Positions 54,723 through 64,000 of a DNA stretch of 64,000 bases are shown here, in pieces (the stretch's first letter is position 1; each line of letters starts with the position of its first letter). The DNA comes from Holophagales bacterium (GTDB taxonomy: Bacteria > Acidobacteriota > Thermoanaerobaculia > UBA5066): assembly GCA_016719485.1 (NCBI GenBank), contig JADJZB010000023.1:268765-332764 (forward strand), written 5' to 3'. The notes under the pieces are model-generated. The model worked only from the letters and a program-made list of their open reading frames with translations, was not told the origin of the DNA and did not search any database. The position numbers and the translations under genes are program-made.

Positions 54723-55166
54723 TCAGGTGGGGCGCCTGGGATCGCGCTTCGGCATCAGAGATCGACCGTGCCCGTGACGGTCACGGCCGTGGCGCCGCAG
54801 GCCGGGTTCGCGAGGTGATCCAGAGGCCCTCTCCCGCCGGGTTCTCTTCCCAGGGAAGCGGTCGCGAGGCTCCTCCGGAAGGAGGTCGTGCCCCGCATCG
54901 TCCGCTGCCGCGGTCACGCGGATCCGGTAGGCCTTCGCGTCCGTGAGTCCGTCTCCGTCGAGCCTCGGCATGAGCGTAAGCCGTCCGCTCGTGTCGTTGG
55001 CGGCGGTGCGCGTACGCGCGTCGGAGACGAGTCGACGACGATGCGGAACGTCTCCTCTGCGGCGAGGGGCGGGCCCGGGGCGGCGAGGCGCCGAGGGCGA
55101 GGAGGGAGAGAGGGCGCGCGCCGCAACGGCGGGGCCCGCAAGGACTGAGCGCCGGGAACGATTCAT
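54723..55166 (-). CDS. Small exported protein, broken by indels
   Basis: A start at 55166 (MNRSRRSVLAG) gives a signal-like N-terminus. Pieces in alternating frames include AAEETFRIVVDSSPTRVR and RTAANDTSGRLTLMPRLDG, then LTDAKAYRIRVTAAADDAG. No single frame covers them. The protein would be about 140-150 residues. The 3' boundary is approximate. Family unknown. Confidence 0.35.
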   Translation of the reverse strand: MNRSRRSVLAGPAVAARALSPSSPSAPRRPGPAPRRRGDVPHRRRLVSDARTRTAANDTSGRLTLMPRLDGDGLTDAKAYRIRVTAAADDAGHDLLPEEPRDRFPGKRTRRERASGSPREPGLRRHGRDRHGHGRSLMPKRDPRRPT

Positions 55167-55268
55167 CGGCACCTCGGTGGGCATCGGCGAAAGTCTACGA
55201 TGCCCTCGCCACTCCCGGGAGCCGCCGCTCCTTCCGGCCCGAGCGGGCGCACCTCCGGCCGCAGTCCG

Positions 55269-56075
55269 ATGCCGTTCGCCGATCGCGGAACCCACCCTCT
55301 CGTACCAGACGCTCAGGCGCGCCAGCGCCGCCGCCGTTGCTCGTCATGCAGGGATGAGCTTCTCGGCGGGCGTGGGGGCCGCTGCCCGAACGGCTGGCGC
55401 AGGAGTTCCGCGTCGTCGTCTTCGACAACCGCGGGTCAGGGCGTCGACGGCGCCGCTGCGCCCGTTCGGGATGGGCGACCTGGCCGACGACGCGGCGGCG
55501 GTGATGGAAGCCGCCGGGGCCGGGCCCGCCTCCGTCTTCGGGATCTCGATGGGCGGGATGATCGCGCTCGAGCTGGCGCTCCGGCACCCGGGCCACGTGA
55601 GTGCGCTCGCGCTCGGCGCGACGTTCGCGGGGTGGAGGGAGAGCCGGAAGGCGTCGCTTTCCGTGATGGCAGAGCTGATTGCCGGAGGAGCGCTGTCGCG
55701 GATCGGCTCGCACCGGCTCATCGCCGGCGCGCTCGTCTCGAAGGAGCTGGCCGGAAGCGACCTCGCGCGATTCGGGGCGTGGGTCGGGCCACAGGCCGTG
55801 TGAGCCCCCGCGTCCTCGCGCAGCAACTGGCCCGCGGTGACGGTCTGGGACGCGACGCCCCGGCTCGGGAGATCCGCGTCCCGACGCTCGCCCTCACGGG
55901 AGACGCCGACCAGCTCGTGCCGGTGGAGAACTCACGCCGGATCGTCGAAGCGATCCCCGGCGCGCGGCTCGTCCTCCTCCCCGGGGCCGGGCACTGCTTT
56001 CCCCTCGAGCGGTTCGAGGAGACGGCACGCGAGGTGACAGGGTTCTTCCCGCGGGGCCGCCTCCCGCACTCCCTG
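55269..56075 (+). CDS. Alpha/beta hydrolase, broken by indels
   Basis: Recognisable pieces of a TAP/lipase-like alpha/beta hydrolase fold appear in order on the plus strand. FRVVVFDNRGSGRS (near 55410-55450, read across frames), nucleophile elbow FGISMGGMIALELALRHPG (55536-55600), and after a frame change IRVPTLALTGDADQLVPVENS and LLPGAGHCFPLERF (55870-56020) give the acid Asp and His. At least three frame changes are needed. Ends are approximate. It precedes the acetyltransferase gene. Confidence 0.65.
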
Positions 56076-56114
56076 ATTTGCGGCGCTCCGCGCTCCCCGA
56101 CGCAAACTGGCCCG

Positions 56115-56569
56115 ATGGACGAGATCGAGATCAGCGAGGCGACGGCGGACGAACAGGAATGGTGCGCGCGGCTGATGGCCGCGAAGCGAGCCGTGGATCA
56201 CCCTGAGGCGCGGGCTCGACGTCCTCCTTCCCGCGGCTCTCGACCCCCGGCTACCTCGTCCTCGTGGCGCGGCGGGGCGGAGCGCCGTGCGGGATTCATC
56301 CGGTTCACCCGCGCGGCGTGGCCGGGTCGCCGTACGTCGCGAGCGTGGCCGTGGCGGAAGAGGAACGCGGGCGCGGCGTGGGCAAGGCGCTCCTCGATGC
56401 GACCGAAGCCCGCTACCCGAAGGCGCGCTACGTCTTCCTGTGCGTCTCGTCGTTCAACACGCGGGCCCGCGCGCTCTACGAAAGGCATGGGTACCGGCTG
56501 GTGGGCGAGCTGCCGGACTACGTCGTCGACGGGTACTCCGAGCTGCTGATGGGCAAGAGGCTCGCGTGA
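56115..56569 (+). CDS. GNAT-family N-acetyltransferase, broken by indels
   Basis: The ATG at 56115 begins DEIEISEATADEQEWCARLMA. After frame changes near 56200 and 56280 the GNAT core reads VASVAVAEEERGRGVGKALLDATE, with the acetyl-CoA loop R-G-R-G-V-G-K, and ends SFNTRARALYERHGYRLVGELPDYVVDGYSE. About 150 residues. The substrate is unknown. The stop at 56567-56569 is reliable because the last 100 residues are in one frame. Confidence 0.75.
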
Positions 56570-56585
56570 AGAAGGGTAGGCAAAC

Positions 56586-56635
56586 GGGGTCAGTTCCGTC
56601 TTCCGTGTTTCAACACGGAGAACGGATCAGACCCC
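56586..56635. repeat. REP-like imperfect hairpin
   Basis: GGGGTC at 56586-56591 pairs with GACCCC at 56630-56635. Inside, TCCGTGTT at 56602-56609 pairs with AACACGGA at 56612-56619 around 2 bases, and TCCGT/ACGGA extends the stem with two internal mismatches. It lies between convergent genes, so it may also end transcription. GGGGTC-ended palindromes recall REP elements. Confidence 0.65.
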
Positions 56636-56660
56636 GCATGCCGTGAAACCGTCAGGCCGG

Positions 56661-57926
56661 CTACGGCTTGATCTCCTTCACCGCCCCGTAGAGCTCGAGC
56701 TGGGAGCGGACCTCCTTGGCGTCGCCGACAGCGACAACGGTCTGGAGTGCTCGAGAGGAAGTGCTTCCTGCCCGCGGCCTGCACGCCCTCGGCCGTGACA
56801 GCGTTCACCTTCGGCACGAAGTCGGCGAGGAGCCTCGGGCGGAGGGCCGTTGACAGTTGCGGGCGAGGGTTCCCGCGACCGCGCCCTGGAAGCTGATTGC
56901 GGATGAGGTAGAGGCCGCCCTGGTAGCCTTCGCCCCCGCGGCTCGTCGGCCGTCGGTTTCGTGGCGGCCATCCGGTCAGGCTCGTAGAAGACCTCGAGGA
57001 GCGTCGCCGCGGTGACGTCGTTACGGACGTCGGCCTGCATCTGGAGAAGGCTCCCGGCGCGGCGCGTAGAGAAATCGCCTGAGGGGGGAATAGGTGTAGC
57101 CCTTCTCCTCGCGGATGTTCTTCACGAGGCGGCTGCCGAAGGCGTCAGCGTAGACGGTGTTCGCGACGAGGACGTCGTACCAGTCGGCATCAGAGACGGC
57201 CGGGCCGGGCCGGCCGGAGACGACGGTCGACTGGACCGATCCAGGACGGTCGACGAGAAGAACTCGCGGCCTCGGGCGGGGAGGCGACGCAGGCACAGGC
57301 GGCAGCAGGGCGCCGGTGTTCTTCCACGCCCCGAAGGCGCGGACGATGGAGGCGTTCACCACGGATTCGTCGAGATCTCCGCGACGACGAGGAGCGCCTG
57401 GTCAGGGCGGAAAGCGGCGCGCGTGCTCGGCGCCCAGGATCGCGGACGTCGTCTTCGCGATGGTCTCGCGGGTCGCCGTCACGACGTGGTACGGGTGGCT
57501 GCCGTACACGGCCTTCGCGAGGCCTTCGACGCGGGAAATCAGGAGTCGCTTCGGCGGCCTCCAGCTCCTGCAGGGCGTTCTCCTTCGCGAGGGCAGCCTC
57601 GGCCGGCGGGAAGGCGGGGCGAGGCGCGACCGCGGCGAGGAGGTCGAGGAGACGGGGGTGCCGGTCGCGGGGGCGCTGGCGCGCAGGGTGATGGCGTCGG
57701 CGCCCGCCGAGACGCCGAGGTCGCCTCGAGGCTCTCCAGCTCCTCGGCGATCTGGCGCGAGGTCTTCTTCGCCGTCCCTTCCTTGAGCGTGACGGCGAGG
57801 AGGTCCGAGATGCCCTCCGGCGCCGTAGCCGGGAAAGTCCTTCGGGAGCGGCGGCGGCTCGGCGCCGAAGGCGGCGGGGGCGAGGAGGGCGGCGGCGAGG
57901 ACGAGGACGACGTTCTGCTTCTTCAC
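56661..57926 (-). CDS. M16-family peptidase subunit, exported, broken by indels
   Basis: The GTG at 57926 gives a signal peptide (KKQNVVLVLAAALLAPAAFGA) and the mature start PPPLPKDFPGY. Later pieces in alternating frames include GISDLLAVTLKEGTAKKTSRQIAEELE, VYGSHPYHVVTATRETIAKTT and LQTVVAVGDAKEVRSQLELYGAVKEIKP, which is the C-terminus ending TAG at 56661-56663. The order fits an M16 zinc-peptidase-like protein. No HxxEH is seen in the N-terminal third, so this is probably the non-catalytic partner of the gene 10 bases upstream. More than five frame changes are needed. Confidence 0.68.
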
Positions 57927-57936
57927 GGCGTTCTCC

Positions 57937-59347
57937 TCACTTCCCCGCCGGTGCGGCATCGGACGGTTTCGCCGGCGCGGGCCGCCGGTCGACGACGGTC
58001 CGGTTGGCGGCCGTGAGGTAGGAGGAGGCGACGCGGGCGAGGTCGGCGCTCGTGACCGCGGCGATCTTTCCGGGGAGGTCGTTCACGGTCGCGGCGTTGC
58101 CGTCGAAGAGCTGCGCGAGGCAGAGGACGACGGAGCGGTCGAGGGGCATCTCCAGCTGGCCGTAGAGGTCGGAGACCATTTTCGTCTTCGTCCGCTCGAG
58201 CTCAGCGCGCCCACCGAGCCCTTCGCGATGGCGGCGATCTCGGCGTCGATGGCGGCGACGACCGCCTTCGCGGTGGTGTCAGGCTTGTAGAGGCCGAAGA
58301 GGGGAGGAGCGTGGGCCCCTCGTACGTGAAGGCGTCGTCGAGAGGCCAGTTGTTCCCCCCTCGATGCCGAGCAGGAGCTCCCTGCCCTTGACGAGCCCCT
58401 GGTAGAGGCGTGGGGCCTCGCCCCGGCGAGGAGGTTCCCAGGACGGCTGCGGGGATGTCGTCCTTCGTGCCGCGGGCGGGCATCTTCCAGCCTATGGCGA
58501 CGGCCGGGACGTTCGCGAGGGGGTCGGTCTGCGAGAGGGTCCGTTCCTTCGTGTTCGCCTTTTCGCTCACGTCGGGCTTCGGGGGCGCCGGGCGGGCCGG
58601 GACGACGCCGAAGTACTTCTCGACCTTCGCGAAGGCCTCGTCGGCGTTGACGTCTCCGACGATCGCCAGGACGGCGTTGTTCCGGGCCGTAGTAGCTCTC
58701 GAAGAAGGCCTTGACGTCGGGCAGGGTGGCCGCGTCGAGGTCGGCGAACGAGCCGTACCCGTCGTGGGCGTTCTCCCACTTGTCGAAGGCGGTGCCGGCG
58801 ACGTCGGTCCAGAAGAAGAGGCCGTAGGGCCTGTTCTGGACGTTGACGCGGATCTCCTCTTGACGACCTCCTTCTGGTTCGCGGGTTCTTCTCGGAAGTC
58901 GAGCGTCTTCATCCGGTCGGCCTCGAGCCAGAGGACCGCCTCGAGCGCCGAGACCGGGGCGCTGACGATGTAGTTCGTGTAGTCGTAGCGGGTCGACCCG
59001 TTGTTGATCCCGCCGCCCCCTTCGATGACGCGGTCGTAGCTCCCCTTCGGGGCGTTCGGCGTCCCCTGGAACATCATGTGCTCGAAGAGGTGGGCAAAGC
59101 CGGTCCGCCCCTTCGGCTCGAGGCGGAAGCCGATGCGGTAGGCCATGCAGAGGCCGAACGTGGGGGCGGAGTGGTCGTCCGAGACGACGACCGTGAGGCC
59201 GTTCGGAAGCGTCTTCACCGCGGTCGGGATGCGCCACCCGGCGCCTTTCGGCGGTGGGCCGGACGCGGCCCGGGCGGCGGGAGCGGTCAGGGTGAGGGCC
59301 AGGGCGACGCCTGCGGCGGCCCGGAGGCTGCGGGAAACCGGGGTCAT
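57937..59347 (-). CDS. M16-family zinc peptidase, exported, broken by indels
   Basis: The ATG at 59347 has AGGAGG upstream and gives a signal peptide ending near residue 28. The inverted zinc motif HLFEH is at 86-90 (GRTGFAHLFEHMMFQGT), and the downstream Glu ligand lies in LWLEADRM. Downstream pieces in other frames include IRVNVQNRPYGLFFWTDVAGT, VLAIVGDVNADEAFAKVEKYFG and DLYGQLEMPLDRSVVLCL, ending PSDAAPAGK with a TGA at 57937-57939. It would degrade peptides in the periplasm as a heteromer with the next gene. At least four frame changes occur between 58860 and 58200. Confidence 0.82.
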
Positions 59348-59461
59348 CGTTCCTCCTTGCATGAGCTGGGCACGTTAGACGACTACGGGCCGGAGCGCGC
59401 GAGGTTTCCGGGAAGCGGGAATCCCCTGCGTGGTAGGTTTGAGCCACTCGGAGGACGCTCG

Positions 59462-59698
59462 ATGAATGCCCGATTCGACCTCGCGGTCGTCGCGGCGGGG
59501 ATGGTTGCGTACAGCGTGCCCGTCGTGACGGCAGCCCTCCTCGTCTTCGTCGTCTACCGCGCGAACGCCTTCATCACCCGGGAGGTGGACGAGGAAAGCC
59601 TGCTCCGGGGCGGGCACCGCTCCATCGCCATCTCCCTCGGCGCGATTCTCCTGAGCCAGGCGGTGCTCCTGCGCCACGCGGCCTCGCGGTCCTCGTGA
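59462..59698 (+). CDS. Small membrane protein, possibly the N-terminus of the next gene
   Basis: A 78-residue frame starting ATG at 59462 (CGGAGGACGC before it) with two hydrophobic helices (residues about 7-34 and 53-70), including HRSIAISLGAILLSQAVLLRHA. Its TGA overlaps a GTG at 59695 (GTGA). Either the two genes are translationally coupled, as elsewhere in the window, or a one-base error splits a single protein, because reading on in the next frame gives a third helix LAVLVMAWLVAGGLSLL. The layout is DUF350-like but too short to be sure. Confidence 0.5.
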   Translation: MNARFDLAVVAAGMVAYSVPVVTAALLVFVVYRANAFITREVDEESLLRGGHRSIAISLGAILLSQAVLLRHAASRSS

Positions 59699-60740
59699 TG
59701 GCCTGGCTGGTGGCGGGCGGGCTCTCCCTTCTCGAAAGACCCCGCGAGATGGCCGAAACCGACGCGCCCGGCCCGGCACCCGACCCCGGGACGCTGCCCG
59801 AGAGCTGGAAGTCGAACCCGGGGGCGCTGCGCGAGTTCTCCCGGGCAGAGACGGACCGGCGTTACCGCCTGACGTTCGGGTTCATCGACTACCACGGCCG
59901 CACGCACCGCGTCTCCTGCCTCGTGGACCGCGAGGCCCACACGGCCGAGCGGGCGGGGTTCGGGTACGAGCCCGAGGCCGTGAACGCGGAGCTGAACGCC
60001 GAGCTCACCCGGCTCGTCGACGCAGAGATCGCCGCCCGCCGCCTCGGCTCCTGGTTCCGGGTCGAGTTCTACGGCGCCGGCGGCCACCGCTGGTCGTGGA
60101 ACCTCCCCGAGGGGATGGGGGAATCCGACAGCAAGAGGGCTCTTGCGGGCATCGAGGAGCTGAAGGCGTGGCTCGACCGTGAGCTCCCCGCCCATGACGA
60201 GAGGATTCGCGCCGGCATCTACAAGCGACGCGGACTGCTCCTGAAGGAGAGAACCCTGTCGATCGACTACGAGCGGCTGATCCGGGACGGAACCGCGCCG
60301 CTCTCCGACTGCTACCGCGCGCTCGCCGCTTCGGGCCGTTAGCTCGCGAACGTGAGGCAGTTCATGGGCCTCCTTCTCGCCTTACCGGGAGCTCGGCTAC
60401 GAGATACCCCCGGACGAGGAGGAGGGCCGGCAGACCCTGGGGCTGAGGGGTCCCGACGGACGTCCTCGTATCGGGCCGCGGCGACTGCGACTCAAGACCG
60501 TCGCGTTCGCGCACCTAGATGTGCGCCGCCGCCAGACGCACCTCGTCTTCATCCTCGTGCCCGGCCGCCGTCGTCGGCGTGGAGGCCGCAGCCCCTGCCA
60601 GCGGCGACGGTGCGCGTCAGGAACCACCCTTCGTCTCTCACGGGTTGCCGGGCCCGCCAAGCTCGGGCCCGGGGCGAGACCGGTTTCAGGAGAAGCTTCG
60701 GAAGTACGTCGTCAGCCAGCCGCGACCCTCCTCCGTCCAC
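59695..60740 (+). CDS. Transglutaminase-like membrane-anchored protein, broken by indels
   Basis: A helix at the start is followed by about 190 residues in one clean frame to a TAG at 60340-60342. The same frame continues after the TAG with LANVRQFMGLLLA, and then across frames with YRELGYEIPPDEEEGRQTLGL, SGRGDCDSKTVAFAHL and LVPGHAVVGVEAAAP (the His read with one base corrected). GDCDSK and GHA supply the Cys and His of a transglutaminase-like cysteine fold. The in-frame TAG is therefore suspicious. The end near 60740 is a guess. Function unknown; a peptidoglycan or protein cross-link role is only speculation. Confidence 0.5.
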
Positions 60741-60961
60741 CCTCTCTGCTACCGTCCCGCCGCGCGCTGCCTGACGCGCGGTTCTTTGAGCAACTGGCAG
60801 CCCTGCGCTTGGGCTGCCGGCATGAAAGTGGCGGAGAAAGCACCGGCTCGGCGACCCGCCCGCCAGACCGTAGTCCCTGCGGTGGTAAGGCCAAGGCCCG
60901 ATCTCCCGATCAGGACCCATGCGATCGAGGCTGGACGACTTCAGGCGAAAGGACGCTGCCA

Positions 60962-62033
60962 ATGAGCACCGAGCCTCGACTTCCTGCTGACCTCCCGAAT
61001 CCGTGACCGAGGGCCGCTGACAAGGTGTGCGACCTCATTGCCGACGCGATCCTGGACGCAGACATCAGGCAGGCCCGACCCGAACGCCCGCGTCTGCGAG
61101 GTCCTCTGCAAGGGCGAAGCCGTCCTCGCCGGGATCCTTTCAATCCAGCAGAAGCATTGAAGAGACAATCCGCGAATGCGGAGGATTGCATTGCCTGCAA
61201 GTGCCGCCTGACCTCCTGTTGCTGAAATGAGAAGTGCAAGCAAGTGAAGCCGAAACCGACGCGAAGAAGAAGGACCTCGGCGCGGGCGACCGAGATCATG
61301 TTCGGTACGCCACCGACGAGACAACCCGAGAACACGCTTCCTCTCCCGATTCTCCTCGCCCATCGCCTCACGCGGTCTCGCCGAGGCGCGGCGCGCCGGA
61401 GACGTGCCGTGGCTGAAGCCCGACAAAACAGTCCCCCGGGTGACAGTGGCGTACGAGGAGGCAAACCGGTTCGCGTGGAGACGGTCCTCATCTCGACCGC
61501 CGCACCAGGAGGGCGTGTCGCGCAAGAGATCGAGACCTGGGTCGCGACGAAGCTCGCGCCGAGGAACATCGACGGCTGGATGCGCGACAGGATCCATTTC
61601 ATCAGAATCCCTCAGGCTCCTTCGTCCTCGGCGGGCCGTCCGCCGACGCGGGCGTGACAGGCCGGAAGATCATCGTCGACGGCTTCACGGTGGCGCGGCA
61701 CGGCACGGCGGCGGCGCCCGCAAGACGGATCCCTCGAAGGTCGACCGCAGCGGCGCCTCCTTCTGCCGCTGGGCCGCCCGGCAGGTCGTGAAGCAGGGCA
61801 TCGCCCGTCGCGCCGAGATCGGGTCTCGTACGCGATCGGCGGAAGCAAAGCCGATGTCGGTGGCGGGTGGAGACCTTCGGCGCAGGAGACGCGAAGGCCG
61901 CCGCGGCGCTCGCCTCGTCGTTCGACTTCCGTCCGCCGCGATCTGCGAACGGCTGAACCTGCGCCGCCCCATTTACCGCTCGACGACGAACTACGGCCAC
62001 TTCGGCAAGCCCGGCCTCCCCTGGGAGGAATAG
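60962..62033 (+). CDS. metK: S-adenosylmethionine synthetase, broken by many indels
   Basis: Pieces of MetK occur in the right order. They are the start MSTEPRLP with ESVTEG, then DKVCDLIADAILDADIRQ, DPNARVCEVLCKGEAVLAGILS, KKDLGAGD, IMFGYATDET, LPLPILLAHRLTR, GDVPWLKPDK, FVLGGPSADAGVTGRKIIVDG, DPSKVDRSGA and the C-terminus NYGHFGKPGLPWEE before the TAG at 62031-62033. The span of 1072 bases is shorter than the usual 1150-1180, so the indels are mostly deletions. MetK makes SAM from methionine and ATP and is essential, so true loss is unlikely. Confidence 0.85.
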
Positions 62034-63145
62034 GAGCCGGGAAGGCGGGAGGAAGGACCGGGAGACCGGGACGGTAGAGGCCATCACACCGTGCCCACAA
62101 ATCGCGGACAGGAGGGGTGTCCCACGGCGCCCCCTCCGCGCGCGCGACCCGCACATCGGTCCTGCTCTTGGAGCCGTGCGGGGCCCGCGGCTGGCGCTGC
62201 TCGGACGGCGCTCGCGGGACACCCCTCCCGCCCGCTCAAGACTCCTGTTGGGCAAAGCACGAGCCCGAGAAGGGGGTCAGGTCTTGATTTTCTACTTTAG
62301 CTCCTGGACAGAGGAGCGTCGCTGGACAGGGCACCTCCAGTTGCCTGCCCGTAAGGTGTAGGCGTAGACCAGACCCTTCTTCACCCCTCATCAAGGGCCC
62401 CTGCAGCTCCAAGCTCGCCGGCCGCCGGGAGGGCGGTGCGTCTCGCGACCGCCCCGAAGGCACCGCCGGGGACCCGCTCGAGTTCGCGAGGCGGGCGGGG
62501 ATCAGGCCCGCGCGTGTCTGACGAAGGCGAAAGCGAGATTTCGCGCGAGCCCCCGCCCGGCCACCAGCAAACTCAGAAGCGGTCGGCGGAGCGCAACAGG
62601 CGGCCCAACCCGTGAGACTGGCTCACCGCGCCCCACGCGGCCCCGCCAGAAAATCGACGAGATGGTGAAGCTGCCGTCTCCCGGCCTCCCGGCCTCCCGG
62701 CCTCCCGGTCCCTACGTCTCTCCCGGGCTACCCCTTCCTCGCCGGGTCGAGGAATGGTTGACAACCGTGGCGCGGGCGACGTCTCTCCGCCGCTCTCTGC
62801 TGGGTGAGGGTCGCCTCGACGCAAACCTGGCTGCGGCCGTCTTCACGACGACGGCCTCGCAGGCGTGGCTCGCCGGGGCGGAAAGCCGGCGCTGGAATAC
62901 CCAGGAGGCATTCCGGCTGACAGTCGTGAACCGCGACCTTCCGAGATGGAGTAGATCGCGGGACCCATGGTGTCTCGTCGAAGAACGCGGCTTCGGAGAT
63001 CCCGCCTGGACCGCGTTTTCAGAGGCGGGTTCCGTCATCTTCTTCCGTCAGGCGGAAGCGGCAGCAGACCCGGCCCGGGCCTGCTCGAGCAGCTCGGCGT
63101 TATTGCGAGGTACTCGTAGGTCGGCAGCGGGATCCTCACGGCACG
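62034..63145. other. Stretch without a supportable gene
   Basis: No frame on either strand gives recognisable protein over this 1.1 kb. Small pieces such as a minus-strand VYAYTL near 62350 are too short to use. It holds the REP-like half site at 62273-62300. Given the indel rate on both sides, a gene could be hidden here beyond recognition by eye. Confidence 0.5.
62273..62300 (+). repeat. REP-like half element
   Basis: GGGGTCAGGTCTTG followed by the AT-rich ATTTTCTACTTTAG is unlike the surrounding GC-rich DNA. It begins like the hairpin at 56586. A complementary second half is not visible nearby, so it may be a truncated or mutated repeat, perhaps the edge of a REP or transposon-derived element. 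Confidence 0.45.
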
Positions 63146-64000
63146 TCACGGCCTCACACCACCTTCGGGGGCGTTCTTCGTCTGCTCGTCGAGCCACTTC
63201 TGGAGCGGCGCTAGTACTCGAGGACAGCCCGTGGCGTCCATCTGGCGCTGCCCGGTCACGGCCTCGAGGAAGAAAGCGTCGGGCCACGGCCTGCTCTGCC
63301 CATCTCGAGCATCTTGATCAGCCGGGCTCCGCTTCCTTGTTCCGCATAGATCGAGCAGGTGTGGATCGGCGTATGGTGCAGCCGGCCGTCTTCGCGAGAG
63401 CGCGGTGCGTAATACAGAACTGGAGCACGTGCGCGAGAAATAGCGCGGTGAAAGTGCCCGAGGCGATGTGGTGCTGGCAGTACGGGTCGGGGAGTCGGCC
63501 TACGTGCCTCGATTGCGCCCGCCACCGGCCGGGGTGACGCCCTGGTACTTCGGCTTCCAGGTCCCACCACGCCTGGTTCCAGCGGGCGCCAAGACTTACC
63601 TCACGCCCGAGAAGGCCTGCCAGCGCCCGCTTGTCGATGAGGAGGCCGAACGGGAGGAACACCGATCTTCTCCAGCGCCATGTTTCCGGAGGTAACCGAC
63701 GTCCTTGCCGGGGAGGAGGCGTCTTCGGGAGGAGACGGAGCTTGACGGGCGGCGTTACTCCCGGGTGAGCGAGAGGGCGACCGTGTCGCCGATCGCCTCG
63801 TGGAAGCAAATCGTTGGCGCTGTCGCGAAGAGGACGGGCTGGCGGTTGTAAGCGCTGGTAGACGGTGTGCCCGAGAACCGTGGTGGACGGTGGCAAAGTC
63901 CTCGGCGTTGATCTCGATGCATCTTCAGCCCCGCCAGATCGTCGACCCGGTCGATGCACCAGGCGCTCGCGTAGCAGACGACCTCGCGCGGTCGCGCGGG
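63146..64000 (-). CDS. M2-family peptidyl-dipeptidase (ACE homologue), partial and broken
   Basis: The C-terminal third of an angiotensin-converting-enzyme-like peptidase on the minus strand, with the N-terminus beyond the right edge. Ordered pieces across frames are VVC(Y)ASAWC, a damaged zinc motif region INAEDFATVHH..GHTVY, LFRDSAND, CFHEAIGDTVALSLT (with the third zinc ligand Glu), PFGLLIDK, WWDLE, an HIASGTFT-like segment, VLQFCITHRALAKTAG, HTCSIY, RLIKMLEMGR and finally QKWLDEQTKNAPEGG before a TGA at 63146-63148. Bacterial homologues are exported zinc dipeptidases. Many frame changes are present. Confidence 0.72.

Noticed and set aside
60740..60961. Possible SAM-responsive riboswitch before metK
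   Set aside because: The gap is GC-rich and suggestive hairpins exist, but no conserved SAM-I, SAM-II or SAH riboswitch core can be aligned, and the local indel rate makes any match unsafe.

Overview
This is a 64 kb stretch of very GC-rich bacterial chromosome, about 70% G+C by eye. Genes are tightly packed, often with 4-base GTGA or ATGA stop/start overlaps and many GTG starts. The envelope is of Gram-negative type: lipoproteins with lipoboxes, a PpiD-like periplasmic chaperone, M16 peptidases, a beta-barrel-like protein and a complete rod-shape cluster. Gene content and codon style would fit an Acidobacteriota genome, perhaps Thermoanaerobaculia-like, but this placement is a weak inference because no rRNA is present. 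I found no rRNA, tRNA, CRISPR array, prophage or complete insertion sequence.

Layout. 0-1.4 kb: end of a secreted repeat protein. 1.4-5.7 kb: peptidoglycan-sugar recycling pair, NagZ plus a natural AmiE-NamZ fusion. 5.8-9.2 kb: TerB-like protein, a MetP-MetS type sodium symporter and a divergent omega-amidase. 9.2-13.5 kb: YfhO-like membrane protein, PTS IIA-like protein and a divergent sodium:solute symporter. 13.5-15.8 kb: a hydrolase-ArsR-SdpI operon with a clear operator palindrome. 15.9-19.0 kb: EthD-type protein and a secreted PQQ-type sugar dehydrogenase that carries the same C-terminal repeats as the first gene, with a perfect CRP-type site upstream. 19.1-23.6 kb: ppiD, ruvA, ruvB and a lipid kinase in one operon. 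23.7-32.2 kb: fecR-like gene, mreB, mreC, mreD, mrdA, rodA and RNase G, all co-directional. 32.3-35.4 kb: a sigma-54-type promoter, a leader terminator and an iron-sulfur protein, then an ankyrin protein. 35.5-46.8 kb, minus strand: BNR protein, secreted cyclophilin, Tex, DJ-1/PfpI, RecQ and topoisomerase III. Two long, nearly perfect palindromes bracket the PfpI-RecQ segment. 47.0-52.6 kb: a sulfide:quinone-oxidoreductase-like flavoprotein with a 55-residue coupled partner, a GGDEF-EAL protein, a SpoIIE phosphatase and PssA. 52.6-64 kb: two small envelope proteins, then a series of genes broken by many small indels: beta-barrel protein, alpha/beta hydrolase, acetyltransferase, an M16 pair, a transglutaminase-like protein, metK and an M2 (ACE-like) dipeptidase running off the right edge.

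Reading-frame breaks rise strongly to the right: single homopolymer shifts at about 6.80, 45.95 and 51.08 kb, several at about 53.8 kb, and very many beyond 55 kb. Because correct protein sequence continues in alternating frames, I read these mainly as sequence errors toward a contig end rather than gene decay. Gene ends in the last 9 kb are therefore approximate.
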